Source of the DNA: Branchiostoma floridae
Lineage: Eukaryota; Chordata; Leptocardii; Amphioxiformes; Branchiostomatidae
Direction: 5' to 3'
DNA length: 64,000 nucleotides
Assembly: GCF_000003815.2 (NCBI RefSeq)
Contig: NC_049981.1
Span: 11,129,478-11,193,477 of the forward strand
The translations under genes and the position numbers were made by a program. The notes beneath the pieces were generated by a model. That model saw nothing but the letters and a program-made list of their open reading frames with translations. It was not told the origin of the DNA and made no database searches. This document shows positions 1-10,574 of the stretch, one piece after another (position 1 is the stretch's first letter; the number at the start of each line of letters is the position of its first letter).

Positions 1-217
1 GAATCCCGAACCTCCTTATTAGCGCCATCAAAATTGGTGAATGTAAAATAAAAAAAGAATAATCTTACATCATAGTGTTACAATGAACTCTTCATCATAG
101 TTTGACAATAAACTCTTCGTGTTAAAATGTTGTGTCAATGGAAACTATTCTCTTCACTCTTTGTCACTTAAATTATTTCTTCCTGTGTCAAGAAATGAAT
201 ATTGTTATTTATTACAG

Positions 218-282
218 GTGATGACAGGAACATCCAAGAGGTCTACGTCTGTGGACAGAAAGTCGTTGGCGACGGAAAGTAG
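218..282 (+). CDS. GDA: Guanine deaminase, last coding exon (C-terminus)
   Basis: The terminal exon follows a good acceptor (TTATTTATTACAG, AG at 216-217). Read with two bases completing a split codon, it gives (G)DDRNIQEVYVCGQKVVGDGK and then TAG at 280-282. Vertebrate guanine deaminase ends with a very similar GDDRNI-EVYVGGKQVV stretch, so this is the tail of the amidohydrolase that deaminates guanine to xanthine in purine catabolism. Only 21 residues are present; the catalytic zinc-binding part lies to the left of the window, and 1-217 is the last intron. A longer reading of the same DNA in another frame (to 397) is a shadow. No AATAAA was seen in the few hundred bases after the stop, so the end of the 3' UTR is unknown. 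The identity is an inference from a short but distinctive match. Confidence 0.8.
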
Positions 283-1564
283 CGTCAGAGCCTTTACGCC
301 ACACGACCCAGCTTTTGATGACGTAGTAAACAAGAACGGTGTCGTCACTAGATGTGTATTGATGTGCCTTAACTTAAGCTTGTTTGCTGAACTTTAGAGT
401 GCACAAGTTAACACAAAAAGTTGCTGAATGAATCACTTATCAAATCAACTTTGGTGACTATTTGATGTGATGATTATTTACAATTCTGAAAGCCTTCGGA
501 TTTGCCTTAAAATGTAAACAGACGTTAAGTTCTACCAAGAACTTATGAACAAAGAGATTGGTTATATATGCAACATCATCTCGAACTACCTATGTATCGT
601 ACCATTTAGTGCATTTAAGTTAAGTAGAATGTAGTACTTATATCTCAGGGGTTACGGAGCTAGCATTGCCATGGGTACCCTATGCCTCCAGCTGAGCCGT
701 CGTTTGTCGATTGAATTTGTTTTTTGCTTTGTGGGTAAAACTATACAAGCTGCATGTACAGGATCTGAAGTTGTTTTCTCAAAATCATATTTTGATCGTT
801 ACCATACCGGTAGGGTTGGATGGGAAAGGGCATGCCTTATTTCATGCAAAGTTTATCTTGTATGTACAGTCCTTTAGGTTCCGGTTCGGAATTTCAAGTC
901 ATCCAAATAGTCCCTAAGAATAAGACGCAAATCAGAGGTTGTCTCTATAGTTTTGGCTCTAGATTTTCCGGCTACCGCTTTAGCAATATATAATCTTTTA
1001 TACTTCTCCAAATACTTGTTGTTCGTAGCGTTTTATGGTGTCGGAGATTTGATCGTGCGGCTAACACTTCCTAACATTATTAGTGAGCGCGATAGCGGTA
1101 AAGCGTTTCGTTGCCTGATTACCCAGATCGTGCGTTCTATGTGCGTTTTGGGTGTTTTAGCGCCATCAGAGCTCGCGGAAAACGTATCGGATAACTTTTC
1201 TTCCCTTTTACTCAGTACACAGAAGAAGTCTTGATCTTCATTGCCATATTAGTCATTATCCCAGGAAAACTTATTTTTACCGTGTAGCGGCCTGTAAAAA
1301 ATGGCCCAAACTAGCAATTTTTGGATGAAAAGCTTATATTTTTGATGGTTTTTACCCAAAATAACATTTCTACAGAAAATGTCAAATGAGTCTGTCGGTC
1401 AGCGACAAGGCACCCTTTTCTATCGGAAACATTGAATTGTCCGAAAAACGATGTTTTGAGAAGCGCTAGTGCTTTTCTCAGAGACAGTCAAATCGGCCCC
1501 GAATCGTAAAAACCCCCCACTCCGAACCGGAACCTTTAGTATAAGCACGTTCGCCATTCCAAGT

Positions 1565-1739
1565 ACGCATGTGCAGCGACAGGAATTGTGGGTAACATGT
1601 CAAAGGTGAAGGCCCTCGACTTGTAAACAGTCCTCGTCTGGGCCAATGTCTCGATTTCTATGAGAGACGTGATTTGTTTATGTTTCAGGGGCCTTACTCG
1701 TTGACATGTTACCCATAATTCCTGTCGCTGCGCATGCGT
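1565..1739. repeat. Fold-back (inverted-repeat) element
   Basis: The left arm 1565-1603 (starting ACGCATGTGCAGCGACAGGA) is repeated as its reverse complement at 1701-1739 (ending TCGCTGCGCATGCGT) with only a few mismatches. A spacer of ~97 bp separates the arms. This is typical of a non-autonomous MITE or other fold-back insertion; no coding capacity. Confidence 0.75.
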
Positions 1740-4572
1740 AGTCGGAACAGTGGACGACTACAAAGTTAATTATGCAGCCCTGGTATCATATATCTAACAT
1801 ACGTTCATGGAAATAGTGACAATGTAGATGGCAACAAAAACTTGCAGCTACTCTACGGGACAGGCGAATTTTGTTGGTCAACACCTAGCTATTTTGAACT
1901 GTTCTATGATAATGACATTCCATTTAAACGTTGTTAAGTCTGGCATAAGCTTAATTAAGCTTATAAATCAATGGATCAATCATTCAATTAATCGGCCAAT
2001 TTTTAAGCTTTATTTTCAATATGCGTATTTCTTCATCAAGCAAAATAGAGATTATTCAATATGATATGTAGGTATATACATGTTTAGTATATTTGATATT
2101 GCTTAGATCAAGAAAAAATGGCTATCATGGTTATAGATAATATGTATATCACAATATCATCATATATATTAATTTACAGTTATATCTTGTACATGAAGTG
2201 ATAGTTCAATTTCATTTCAGAATAGAATGTTATAGATCACAGGCGAAATACAAGTATATATGTCTAGTATAACCATATTATCAGTATACAATATAGATTC
2301 GATTTCTTGGTGTTTTAATAATCTTATACACAAATCTATAGTTCACTTTACTTTGAGAATGGATATGTCTCTCGACCAGCGAGAGATTAGTTTTCAGTCT
2401 ATTTATTTTATTAAACCTCTAGATACACGTAATATCATTTAGCATATTTCAATATGAACAACAACAAAACAATTAAGACATACTATGAATACTAGAAATG
2501 ATAATTTATCATTCAAAGATCAGAAAAGTATGGACAATTTTCCCTTAATCACACGAAGTAGGGAAAAATAAAAAATCAACAAGATATTCATAATAAAATA
2601 TTCATAGCAGTCTTATAATTGCGCTTGGGCTTGCAAACAAAAGTAAAGGTGTAATATGAATTATGAAATAAGAAATAATTAGGTAAATCTTAAACGTAAA
2701 ATCACCTTTAGCAAACAATAGTGTGTAAGATATAAATCAATTATTCATTAACTTACATATACTATACTTATTATTGTTATTCTTCATAGTTATTAGTAGT
2801 GTGTTGTTGCATTATGTGTATGGGTTACAATAGAAGCTGGTGAATAAAGGTTTATAGAAAAACCCAATATTTATTTGACGTTTTGGTTGTGATATATGCA
2901 AATCATTCCGCAAAATGTGACGTTAACAATTACAAACAACTCTTGTATTAGATAGTTGATTATAAAATACATTTGGTTCTAATGTTACTCTATATATGTG
3001 TGTATGACAAACCACAGCTCTTTTGAAATATTTTTTTCTTTCATGCTATTTCCTCATGTTCGTTGATGAACATATGTCAAAACCAAGTTATACATATAAC
3101 CTCACTACGTTTCCTGCGAATATGAAACTACTGAACACATTCGTTCACAACACGCTGTCAGGCTTTCCCCTTTTCTGTACTTTGAAAAAAGGATTTGCCA
3201 ACTGATACGCAAACCAATGTCTTGATATGAACATTTACTTGCAGAGTCCACCTCGAATGATTCAAAGAGTTTGCTGACTAGGTCAGTTTGCTTTTGTACA
3301 GAGAAGCACTCGGCAAGTGATTTTTTAGACCGTCATCGCCAGACTCTATGTAGTATGATGACACCTGTAGGTCAGTTGCGTCCTCTACCGGTATCAGTTA
3401 GCATGGCATCTGATGATTCTCTAAAGTTAATCGCTGCATTATGGATGAAGCTGTAAATGTCCGTTCATGTTTGCGGTGCTGAGTTGTGCATTCTGAGACG
3501 TTGAAGTCTGGCAACCAAGAAGGAAAGAATTAGGTCAGTGCATGCTCATTTTTGTGACCAATACACAGAAGTAATGCAAACCAATTTCAATTCTAAATTC
3601 AACTAGTGCATTGTACGTATTTGACAACTTTATAGGGTGTGGGGAAGGGGGGGGGGACTCAAGCAATATCCATATACTTACTACGTTATGTTCTACTGCT
3701 TATTTCGGTTTATATTAGTTTTGTTTATGTGACTGTCTGTGAACAGCATTACGATATTTGGTACGTCGATAAAGGTTGGGTAAAAACAGAGGTCAAGTTC
3801 GATAATGGGACTCCAAGTGGATTTTAAAGGTACTACATCAGAACGTCCTGTGTTGATATCTCATGATCTGTACAAGGTATGATTGTGATTTTCAGTGGTA
3901 GATATCTGTTTTGGCAGAAAGTTAAATGCTGTAGGTTAAGAACCCCAGTGGCTGTTTTGGAACTACAGGGGCTGGTTTCGTTTCCGACTTTGAAAGAGAA
4001 TAACTCAAGAAAAGGTTGACGGATCTTCATGATTTTTGGTATGCTTATTGATATGTGTTAAGTGATACTGTTTAAATACGTTGTTTAGATTAAATTAACA
4101 ACGTTAACTGCACTTTGCACGTGGCTAATTGTTTCTTCATATCCAACAAAACAGTCCGGTTTTGTTGCCCTCGATATAAGTTATAAAGTAGGGAATATTT
4201 AGAAGCTTTGTAGCAATATCACTGCAGCAAAAGCATACTTTATGTTTATGAACAAGCCGCTTGCGGGGTAGCAGTCATGCATATGGAGTTCACTCTGGCA
4301 GATTGGTTCTAGAGATGAATCAGCTTGCCGCCGGCTGCCTCGGCAACAACATAGACTCATTATTGTGTTTACATTGCGAAAAGTAAACAACTACCACATA
4401 GAAGACGAGGAACTATGAAAATAGCGAGGCATGTCGATGACACTACTTGCAATCCTTATGATGCAGCCTTCATGAGAAAAGTGTTTGTTAAAATTGTTAG
4501 ATTTAGTACGGGATTTCAAAGAGGTATAGTTCTTAGGGTAGGAACTAGATTTTTCACTTCGCCATTCATCAA

Positions 4573-4860
4573 ATCTAAAAAAATAGTATTTTGACTTTAT
4601 TTTTCTCAACATGCACACTGTGTACATTCGTTACCGCGAGCTCTAAATTACGAGGAGGCATGACCCTGACGGGAAGGGGGAACTCTGCCATTTATTCGTC
4701 GGCAGCAGAGTCATGCCTCCTCGTAATTTAGAGCTCGCAGACTCGTCTTCCGATCGATTTTCGCTTAATGTGAGGGGGGTATTATGCATACAAATTCATC
4801 TGAGTATACGAATGTACACAGTGTGCATGTTGAGAAAAATAAAGTCAAAATACTTTTTTT
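4573..4860. repeat. Nested double inverted repeat
   Basis: An inner pair of perfect 29-bp arms (4636-4664 and 4710-4738; arm begins GCGAGCTCTAAATTACGAGG) encloses a 45-bp loop. It sits inside an outer pair of ~50-bp arms (about 4575-4629 and 4809-4858; the right arm begins CGAATGTACACAGTGTGCAT). The outer right side also contains a tandem copy of a CGATTTTCGC...GTGAGGGGGGTAT segment (about 4756-4783 and 4861-4888). Probably a fold-back transposon or nested MITE insertions. Confidence 0.75.
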
Positions 4861-5492
4861 TCGATTTTCGCCTATTGTGAGGGGGGTATAAGGACATTGG
4901 TTATGCATAAATCATGCTAATTAAAAATTGTCTTTGGATCAATATTTATACATATCTGTTTAATCAACTCAAGATTATTAATGAGCGAACTTTTTAGAAA
5001 AACGCTCTTGAATGTTTATCAAAGCAAACTAAGGCAAAAGATGAAAAAGAATGAACGAAAGTTGACCTGAAAGTTTACGTTTTAAATATTGCCAACTATC
5101 CTTTTTGGTTCTTCGAGGTTAGTCAGTATTGCTTTCTTAAATCGCGGAAAAGAAACACAATTGTCTTCTTTTTTCTCTTCTTAGTTTCCAGACAAATAAG
5201 TTCAATGACCCGGACCAGACGTCACCATGGTTACTGCTTAAGTATGTGACGTCATGTAGTGTTTGAGTACATGTTTACATTATATAGCAAGTGGCAGGAG
5301 GGCTGGTCACAATATATATGTATGAATGTGTTAAAGTAAAAATAACAGAGAATTAGTTTGTTAGGTAAGACCATGTGAAGGTTAACATTAGGTATTTGCT
5401 TGTAAATGAATTTTCTCTAGTTTGTTCCTAACGTTATGTTCAACATAGGTAACCTAAACAGATGGTGAGTTAAGCGTTTGCATGTCTTATTA

Positions 5493-6086
5493 CTAAAACA
5501 ATCTACCAACTACGACAAATATTTGGGTGCTCACCGAGAACCGCAGAATAAGGCAGACGATCCCAGCTACAAACAGCAACAGGAACAAGAAGAGGAAGAA
5601 ATAATGTCCCCTGTTCTCCCGCCGAATGGCATCTTCCTCCATGTTGATTCTCTCCTCTAAAGCAGCTTCGGCGTGGTCTGGAATGACTTCGTACTGGTTG
5701 TTTTCCTCAACGCCATTGCCATGGCCATCGACTGACGACTTGATATCATTGCAAGATGGTTGCCATTCTTGGGTAATGGCAGTCATGTTGGTCACCATGT
5801 AAGGCTCGCAGATAGTGGGGTCGGCTGGCTTAGCGACATGGTAGTCATGATTTTCGGGTTCTGTTTCCCTGTTGGAAGATAATAAGATGGTTTCAGTAAC
5901 ACGTGTGTTCAATTATGACGATACTGTTAGAGATATAAACTAAGGATATATTATTCATCTGTATCATCATTTAATAGTGTTCACCACCAAAGATATATGT
6001 GTCTGTGAGTGGTTTTCAGCACCAAGGACAGGCATGTTTACCTGTGCTTGGTTTTTACCATTAAGGACAGGCATGTTTAGCACGTG

Positions 6087-6131
<45 letters not shown>

Positions 6132-6907
6132 GTCTCTCTCTCTCTCTGTCTCTCTCTCTCTCTCTCTGCGTGTGTGTGTGTGTGCGCGCGCGCGCGCGGA
6201 AAGAGTAATTTGGATGAATGGGCTTACCTGACGTTTGTGGAACTCGTGTCAGAATTCTGACTCTCCTCGGTCGCTGACAGACTCTCCACTCCCTCCTGTG
6301 CCGCCGCTATGTTCCTGCCACACTGGCACACGCACTGGTGCGGATGGACCGGTGATGTTGTTGCGCCCTTCGAAACATCTTCCGTCGCAGCGTTTTCGTA
6401 CCTAGACCTCTCTTCTGTTTCAAGATAGTCTTTTGCGCTTTTCCAACGATAAGCTGAGTTCTTTCGGGAATTATAAGGCTCAGTGTATCCGGCTTCCTCG
6501 GATAAGTCCAGGGAAGGGTTGCTACGCAGAGCATCAATAGGATCGATGTACGGAGTGTCATCCTTGCGGCGTGACCGAGGGTGCGCCCGCCTCATTTCGG
6601 GCGACCCCTGCACGTAGAGGGTCTGGTTTGGAGCAAGTTTCCCGGCTTCTGCGAGCATGCATTTCCCGCTGCATTTCGGCGCCCTTCCCAGATACTTGTA
6701 TAAGTACTGGTCCGCTCTGCTGTGGGGAACAGAGAGAAGGCTGCTGCCTTCTTCCTGGCCTTGTTTCCCCGGGCAGCACGTAACGTCGCAGGCATCCCCG
6801 TCCCCTCCCACCGGAGACGACTCCGGGCAGGTACAGGACCTCAGGTCAGGTGACGGTGGATGAACCTGAATCTCCGGGATGTCGAATCCTCCGCTGTTTG
6901 TACCCAT
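5493..6907 (-). CDS. Unrecognised two-exon single-pass membrane protein
   Basis: I do not recognise the family. The coding parts are 6228-6907 and 5493-5868 on the minus strand, joined by a GT-AG intron (donor CAG|GTAAGCC, acceptor CTTCCAACAG|GG). Phases agree (2 then 1), giving 352 codons including TAG. I chose the ATG at 6907 because it has a strong context (ACAAAATGG); the frame stays open upstream to ~7084 but without another ATG start. The protein (~351 aa) is polar and probably disordered for ~300 residues, with Cys clusters (CTCPESS, DVTCCPG, CVCQCG). It has one strongly hydrophobic segment at about residues 316-335 (FFLFLFLLLFVAGIVCLILR) and only ~16 residues after it. No signal peptide is seen, so a tail-anchored or type II-like topology is likely. 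The intron holds a CT/GT microsatellite. Confidence 0.65.
6088..6198. repeat. (CT)n-(GT)n-(GC)n microsatellite
   Basis: A long run of TCTCTC, then TGTGTG, then GCGCGC lies in the intron of the minus-strand membrane-protein gene, about 25 bp from its splice donor at 6227. On the transcribed strand it reads as (GC)n(AC)n(GA)n. Confidence 0.95.
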
Positions 6908-7109
6908 TTTTGTAACGGATTTTGCATGCAGGATCTGATTCGCTAGTTTGCAACTTTTGCGTTCTAACGAAGAACTAGTTCCTGCTTCGCCGCCCGAGTA
7001 ACGTTTTCGAGAAATATGGTCTGTATTCCGACCGATGCTGATCTGTATCCTGATCCTGACCGATGCTGATCTGTAGCCTCTCAAGCGATGTGGTGTTAAT
7101 TCAAAGTTA

Positions 7110-7310
7110 GAACCCTCTCTCTATATATTTCCTGTCTCTTTGAAGCAAGTCCGTTCTATTTACAATTTGGAAACACCCACGATATGGTGGGGGCACGTTC
7201 TCACCGCAATCGCTACATCCACACACAGCTCCCTTTGGTAACACTTCGCTTCAGCCTTCAAGCTTTAACAGCAAATCTAGCCTTTCCATTGGCTGGTGAT
7301 GAAAATGGGC
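7110..7310 (-). promoter_or_regulatory. Candidate promoter of the 5493-6907 gene
   Basis: Upstream of the minus-strand ATG at 6907 there is a TATA-like tract (CTATATATAG type, about 7118-7127). Further upstream are a CCAAT-box sequence (CCATTGG on the + strand, about 7287) and a GC box (GGGCGG, about 7306). Spacing would put a start near 7090 and a ~180-nt 5' leader. Inferred from motifs only. Confidence 0.35.
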
Positions 7311-8575
7311 GGAGTTTCTTGTAGCGAAGAGGAAAAGAACGCAGACAATTAAGATAGTGACGCACGTACGTTCACGGGAGTCACGTAATTTGGATAGTAG
7401 TTTGGTTGTTGAGGGAAAATTGGATTGAATATGCTGCTTTAGTTGTGGTGCCTACTGAGTTAGGTTTGAAGTATAGGAAAAAGATCAAAATTTTTGTTAA
7501 AGTCACGACAGAGATCAATTTATAGAATATAGAAATTGAAAAAATAACGAATTTATGAAATAAGATACATGCGCATATGCCGGTAGTAAGAATATCGCAA
7601 CCTGAATAAAGTAAAGTAAATAATGTGTCAAAAAAAAAAAGAAAAAAAAAGAAACAGTGGTTATCCAAATATTTATACGAGATGCATTGAATGTGTTATA
7701 TTTTATATGGTGCTTTATCATTAGGATTCACTTTTAAGTTTTTATGCCTACCCGTCTGGCTCTAGCATAAACAAGCCGGCCCTAATCCTCCTTTTGGAGG
7801 CTTTTGGCAATCAAGGGTCATAAGATGTTCGATCTGAGTGATAAAATTCAAAACAGAAGTGTGGAATATTTCTCTGAAACGCGTTGAACACTTGTAACGT
7901 CTAAGTATCACCGTGGCAGCTAAACGAAACAAAACGAAACGAATTGAAACGAATGCTTTCTGGAAAGGAAGATCGACGTTTTGAGTCGGTCCCATCAAGT
8001 GGGGGATTTTGTTTACAGGATGCAGCGGGTTGAAGAACTATTTTTTCTGGATTTAAGGCAGGTTCCTGGAAAAATAGCAGTGCATATTATGCAGACTTAC
8101 AGGAAATTGGTCTAAATATTGAACTGAAAACAAAGCTTCAATACTTTTTAAGGCGCTGCTGTATATAGAAATATTCATTGGAGGTTTTGGGGTATGCAAC
8201 GGTTCTAAGAACGTAGCCTGTTACAGCAAAATAGTCCAAAGCTACAAAGCTGTAGCTAGAACATAACACAAGTGCTTGAGAACGCACACGATGTACAGTA
8301 ATACAAGATACAGGAGATTGCTAAACAGATAAATGAATAAGAACAGTGAACATTCTTAGCTTATTATACATATGCTCTAGCTGCAATTTATTTTAAATGT
8401 ATCTACTATTCTATTTTGTTTATATATGTATGTATGTGGTCACGATATCAGCCTGCTGCCTATGTGTCCACATTGTATTGTCTGTGTTGCGATCTGAATG
8501 AAGTGAAAGTCAAAAGTGAACATAACCATATAGAGTACATCGCACTTCAAATGTTCCACTCGGTCCATGATATTT

Positions 8576-8810
8576 ACCTCCACGAGGAATGGAGGTATTG
8601 TATTTGGTGTGTGTCATGTGTTAGTGTTTCAGTGAGACATTTGTTGTCAGCATAACTTCAGAACCTGTTGATGGATTACAATGATATTTGGTATGTGGGT
8701 AGGCCTAGGTGTCAGGAAGATACAGGGCCCCTGTCGTGTGACCTTGGTACTGCAGCAGAACTTCTAGGTTTTGTACCTTTTGTCCTGGACATGCTATGGT
8801 GTTGATTTTT
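8576..8810 (+). repeat. Dispersed hairpin-ended repeat, copy 1
   Basis: It begins with a short hairpin (TACCTCC...GGAGGTA). Then come a GT-rich stretch and the family core containing GATGGATTACAATGATATTT and TTGGTATGTGGGTAGG, and later CTTGGTACTGCAGCAGAAC. The same core recurs at 43382-43500 and, reversed, at 37090-37210 and 53165-53330. Non-coding interspersed element of unknown class. Confidence 0.6.
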
Positions 8811-9029
8811 TGTGTGGCAGATAGCTTCCTTATGAAGTATTCTGAAACTAAGGTTTGAAGATGGATCAAAGATCCAGAAAATGACTATTGTTTTTGAGCA
8901 GACTTCTTTGTATTTGTACATATACTGATGGGCCTCGCCTGCATATAGTTTGGAAAATAGTTTGCGTTAACCTTAAAAGTTAGTCTTTCTGTGAAAATAA
9001 AACCAATACAAAGGAGCTATCCATCACTT

Positions 9030-9099
9030 ATAATCACGACCGTGACTTGTCTAGGAACCATTCACAGCTTCTCGAGTATACTAACAGACAGACAGACAG

Positions 9100-9184
<85 letters not shown>

Positions 9185-9199
9185 ACCTTCTTGGCGAAG
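9030..9199 (-). repeat. Dispersed hairpin-ended repeat, copy 2, with CA microsatellite
   Basis: ACCATTCACAGCTTCT, a GACAGACAGA tract, a (CA)n run at 9101-9180 and a terminal hairpin ACCTTCTTGGCGAAGGT follow one another. The 53210-53328 copy has the same order, with (GA)n in place of most of the (CA)n. It is inverted relative to the copy at 8576-8810. Confidence 0.65.
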
Positions 9200-10442
9200 G
9201 TATCAAATGAACCACGATATACCAGAAGTCATGCTCTGTGATTGCCGTGTGCAAAATGTATATTCTCCAGCAAGTTGGCATACAATATCCTAAGGAGGTT
9301 TATTTTCCATATTCACATTGTTTAGATTTGTAATTTCAAGCGTCTAGCTTACCAACACCCGAGATGGCATATGTTACAAAATTCGACAAGAATAAGCATA
9401 CAGGCAATGAGCTATGTTGCATACACAGCAATTCTAAGCACTATATGTATACATTGTGATGTAAGGCGAACTGTTTGAGCTATTTGCTTTTTCACGATAT
9501 GGTTATGTTTGCTGATGTAAACTTGAAAGTTTTATAAACGTAACCCATGCTCTTACTCAAGGACAGAATATATTGTCCACGCACGGGAGGAAGATACTAT
9601 TGGCATGTGCTATATGTCTGTATGTATTACGTTCTTGTGTGCACGTACACTATGTACATGTGTATGCATGGTGCAACTGAAACAACACCCCTATTGCACG
9701 CATCTAATTCACTTTATAGGGCAATGTTGATTTGATTACATGGATAACATACAATTCAGATAAGAAAATGGCTATTAATGTCGTAGAATGCCAGTCATTC
9801 TAATGAAAGAACAAAAATAAAAATAATCTATCGTTCGGTATACCATGCACCGTGTGTTTAGTCATTTGTTCAACATTCCTAACCACTTAGATTTCATAAT
9901 AAAGGCAATGTTTTTTTGTTCGCACGCTCGCACTATTTTTGGGTTCCCCATTTAATCAAATCAACATGGCCTAAAATATAGATTTTCGGTGAAAAGAGAC
10001 TTTCAAAAGAGAAGTGTACATGCTCGAACTTAGATGAAATGCTGTCGTGTCATCGACTCATCGCACTTTGCTTGCCTGTCGTCTTGTGAGAAGTGTGATT
10101 TATGTGGTGACTTAAATATTGTTAAATGTCGATCGTTAACGTTCCACCACCAGTTGCGACTTTTAGATTGATTTCAGTTTGTTGTATTAAACGGGACAGT
10201 TTAACAGTTGTAGCTCAACAAATGTTGCGCACTTTTACAACTTAGTGAGTCCTAGATACGTCGATGAAGGCTAGACATTCAGATAATTAAAAAGACACGT
10301 CACATAGCAGTGATTCAACCAACTGGATATGATTATTTTGAAAACGGTCAAACATTTCAGATAGCATCCCGTACCCTCAGTGACACTGAGCAGACCTGTA
10401 TAAGTGCAGCTTATGTCTTATGTAAAGGAGGTGAACACAAGC

Positions 10443-10448
10443 TTTAAT
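10443..10448 (-). terminator. Candidate polyadenylation signal (ATTAAA) for the TRIM gene
   Basis: TTTAAT on the + strand reads ATTAAA on the minus strand, ~127 bp past the TRIM stop codon. No closer AATAAA was seen. Confidence 0.4.
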
Positions 10449-10574
10449 CGGATACTCCTGTAGGAAACAGTGAGACCAAGGAGGTTTAAAAAGGACAAAG
10501 TTAAGACACGGTTGCCGATGAAGCCCTGTTGTCTGGGTACAGGAGCTAATGTTGTCGTCCGTGGGTCTTGAGTC

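Larger units (their letters stand above)
283..5492. other. Intergenic region with fold-back repeats
   Basis: About 5.2 kb separates GDA from the next gene. I see no convincing exon. Open frames here are short, often begin with TTG/GTG rather than ATG, and have AT-rich, non-protein-like composition. The stretch holds GDA 3' flanking sequence, two fold-back elements (1565-1739 and 4573-4860) and one copy of a dispersed repeat near 3840-4040 that is also present near 16550-16740. Confidence 0.6.
7311..10442. other. Intergenic region between two minus-strand genes
   Basis: No credible exon seen. Contents are a poly-A/T tract near 7630, two copies of a dispersed hairpin-ended repeat in opposite orientation (8576-8810 and 9030-9199), a CA microsatellite (9101-9180) and a partial copy (9906-9975) of a repeat also found near 45550-45630. 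Confidence 0.55.

Noticed and set aside
119-397. 92-codon frame at the left end
   Set aside because: A different frame of the GDA last exon and its flanks; the real frame is fixed by DDRNIQEVYV and the acceptor at 217.
953-1234. 93-codon frame
   Set aside because: It starts with TTG rather than ATG, has no splice sites or recognisable motif, and lies in intergenic sequence.
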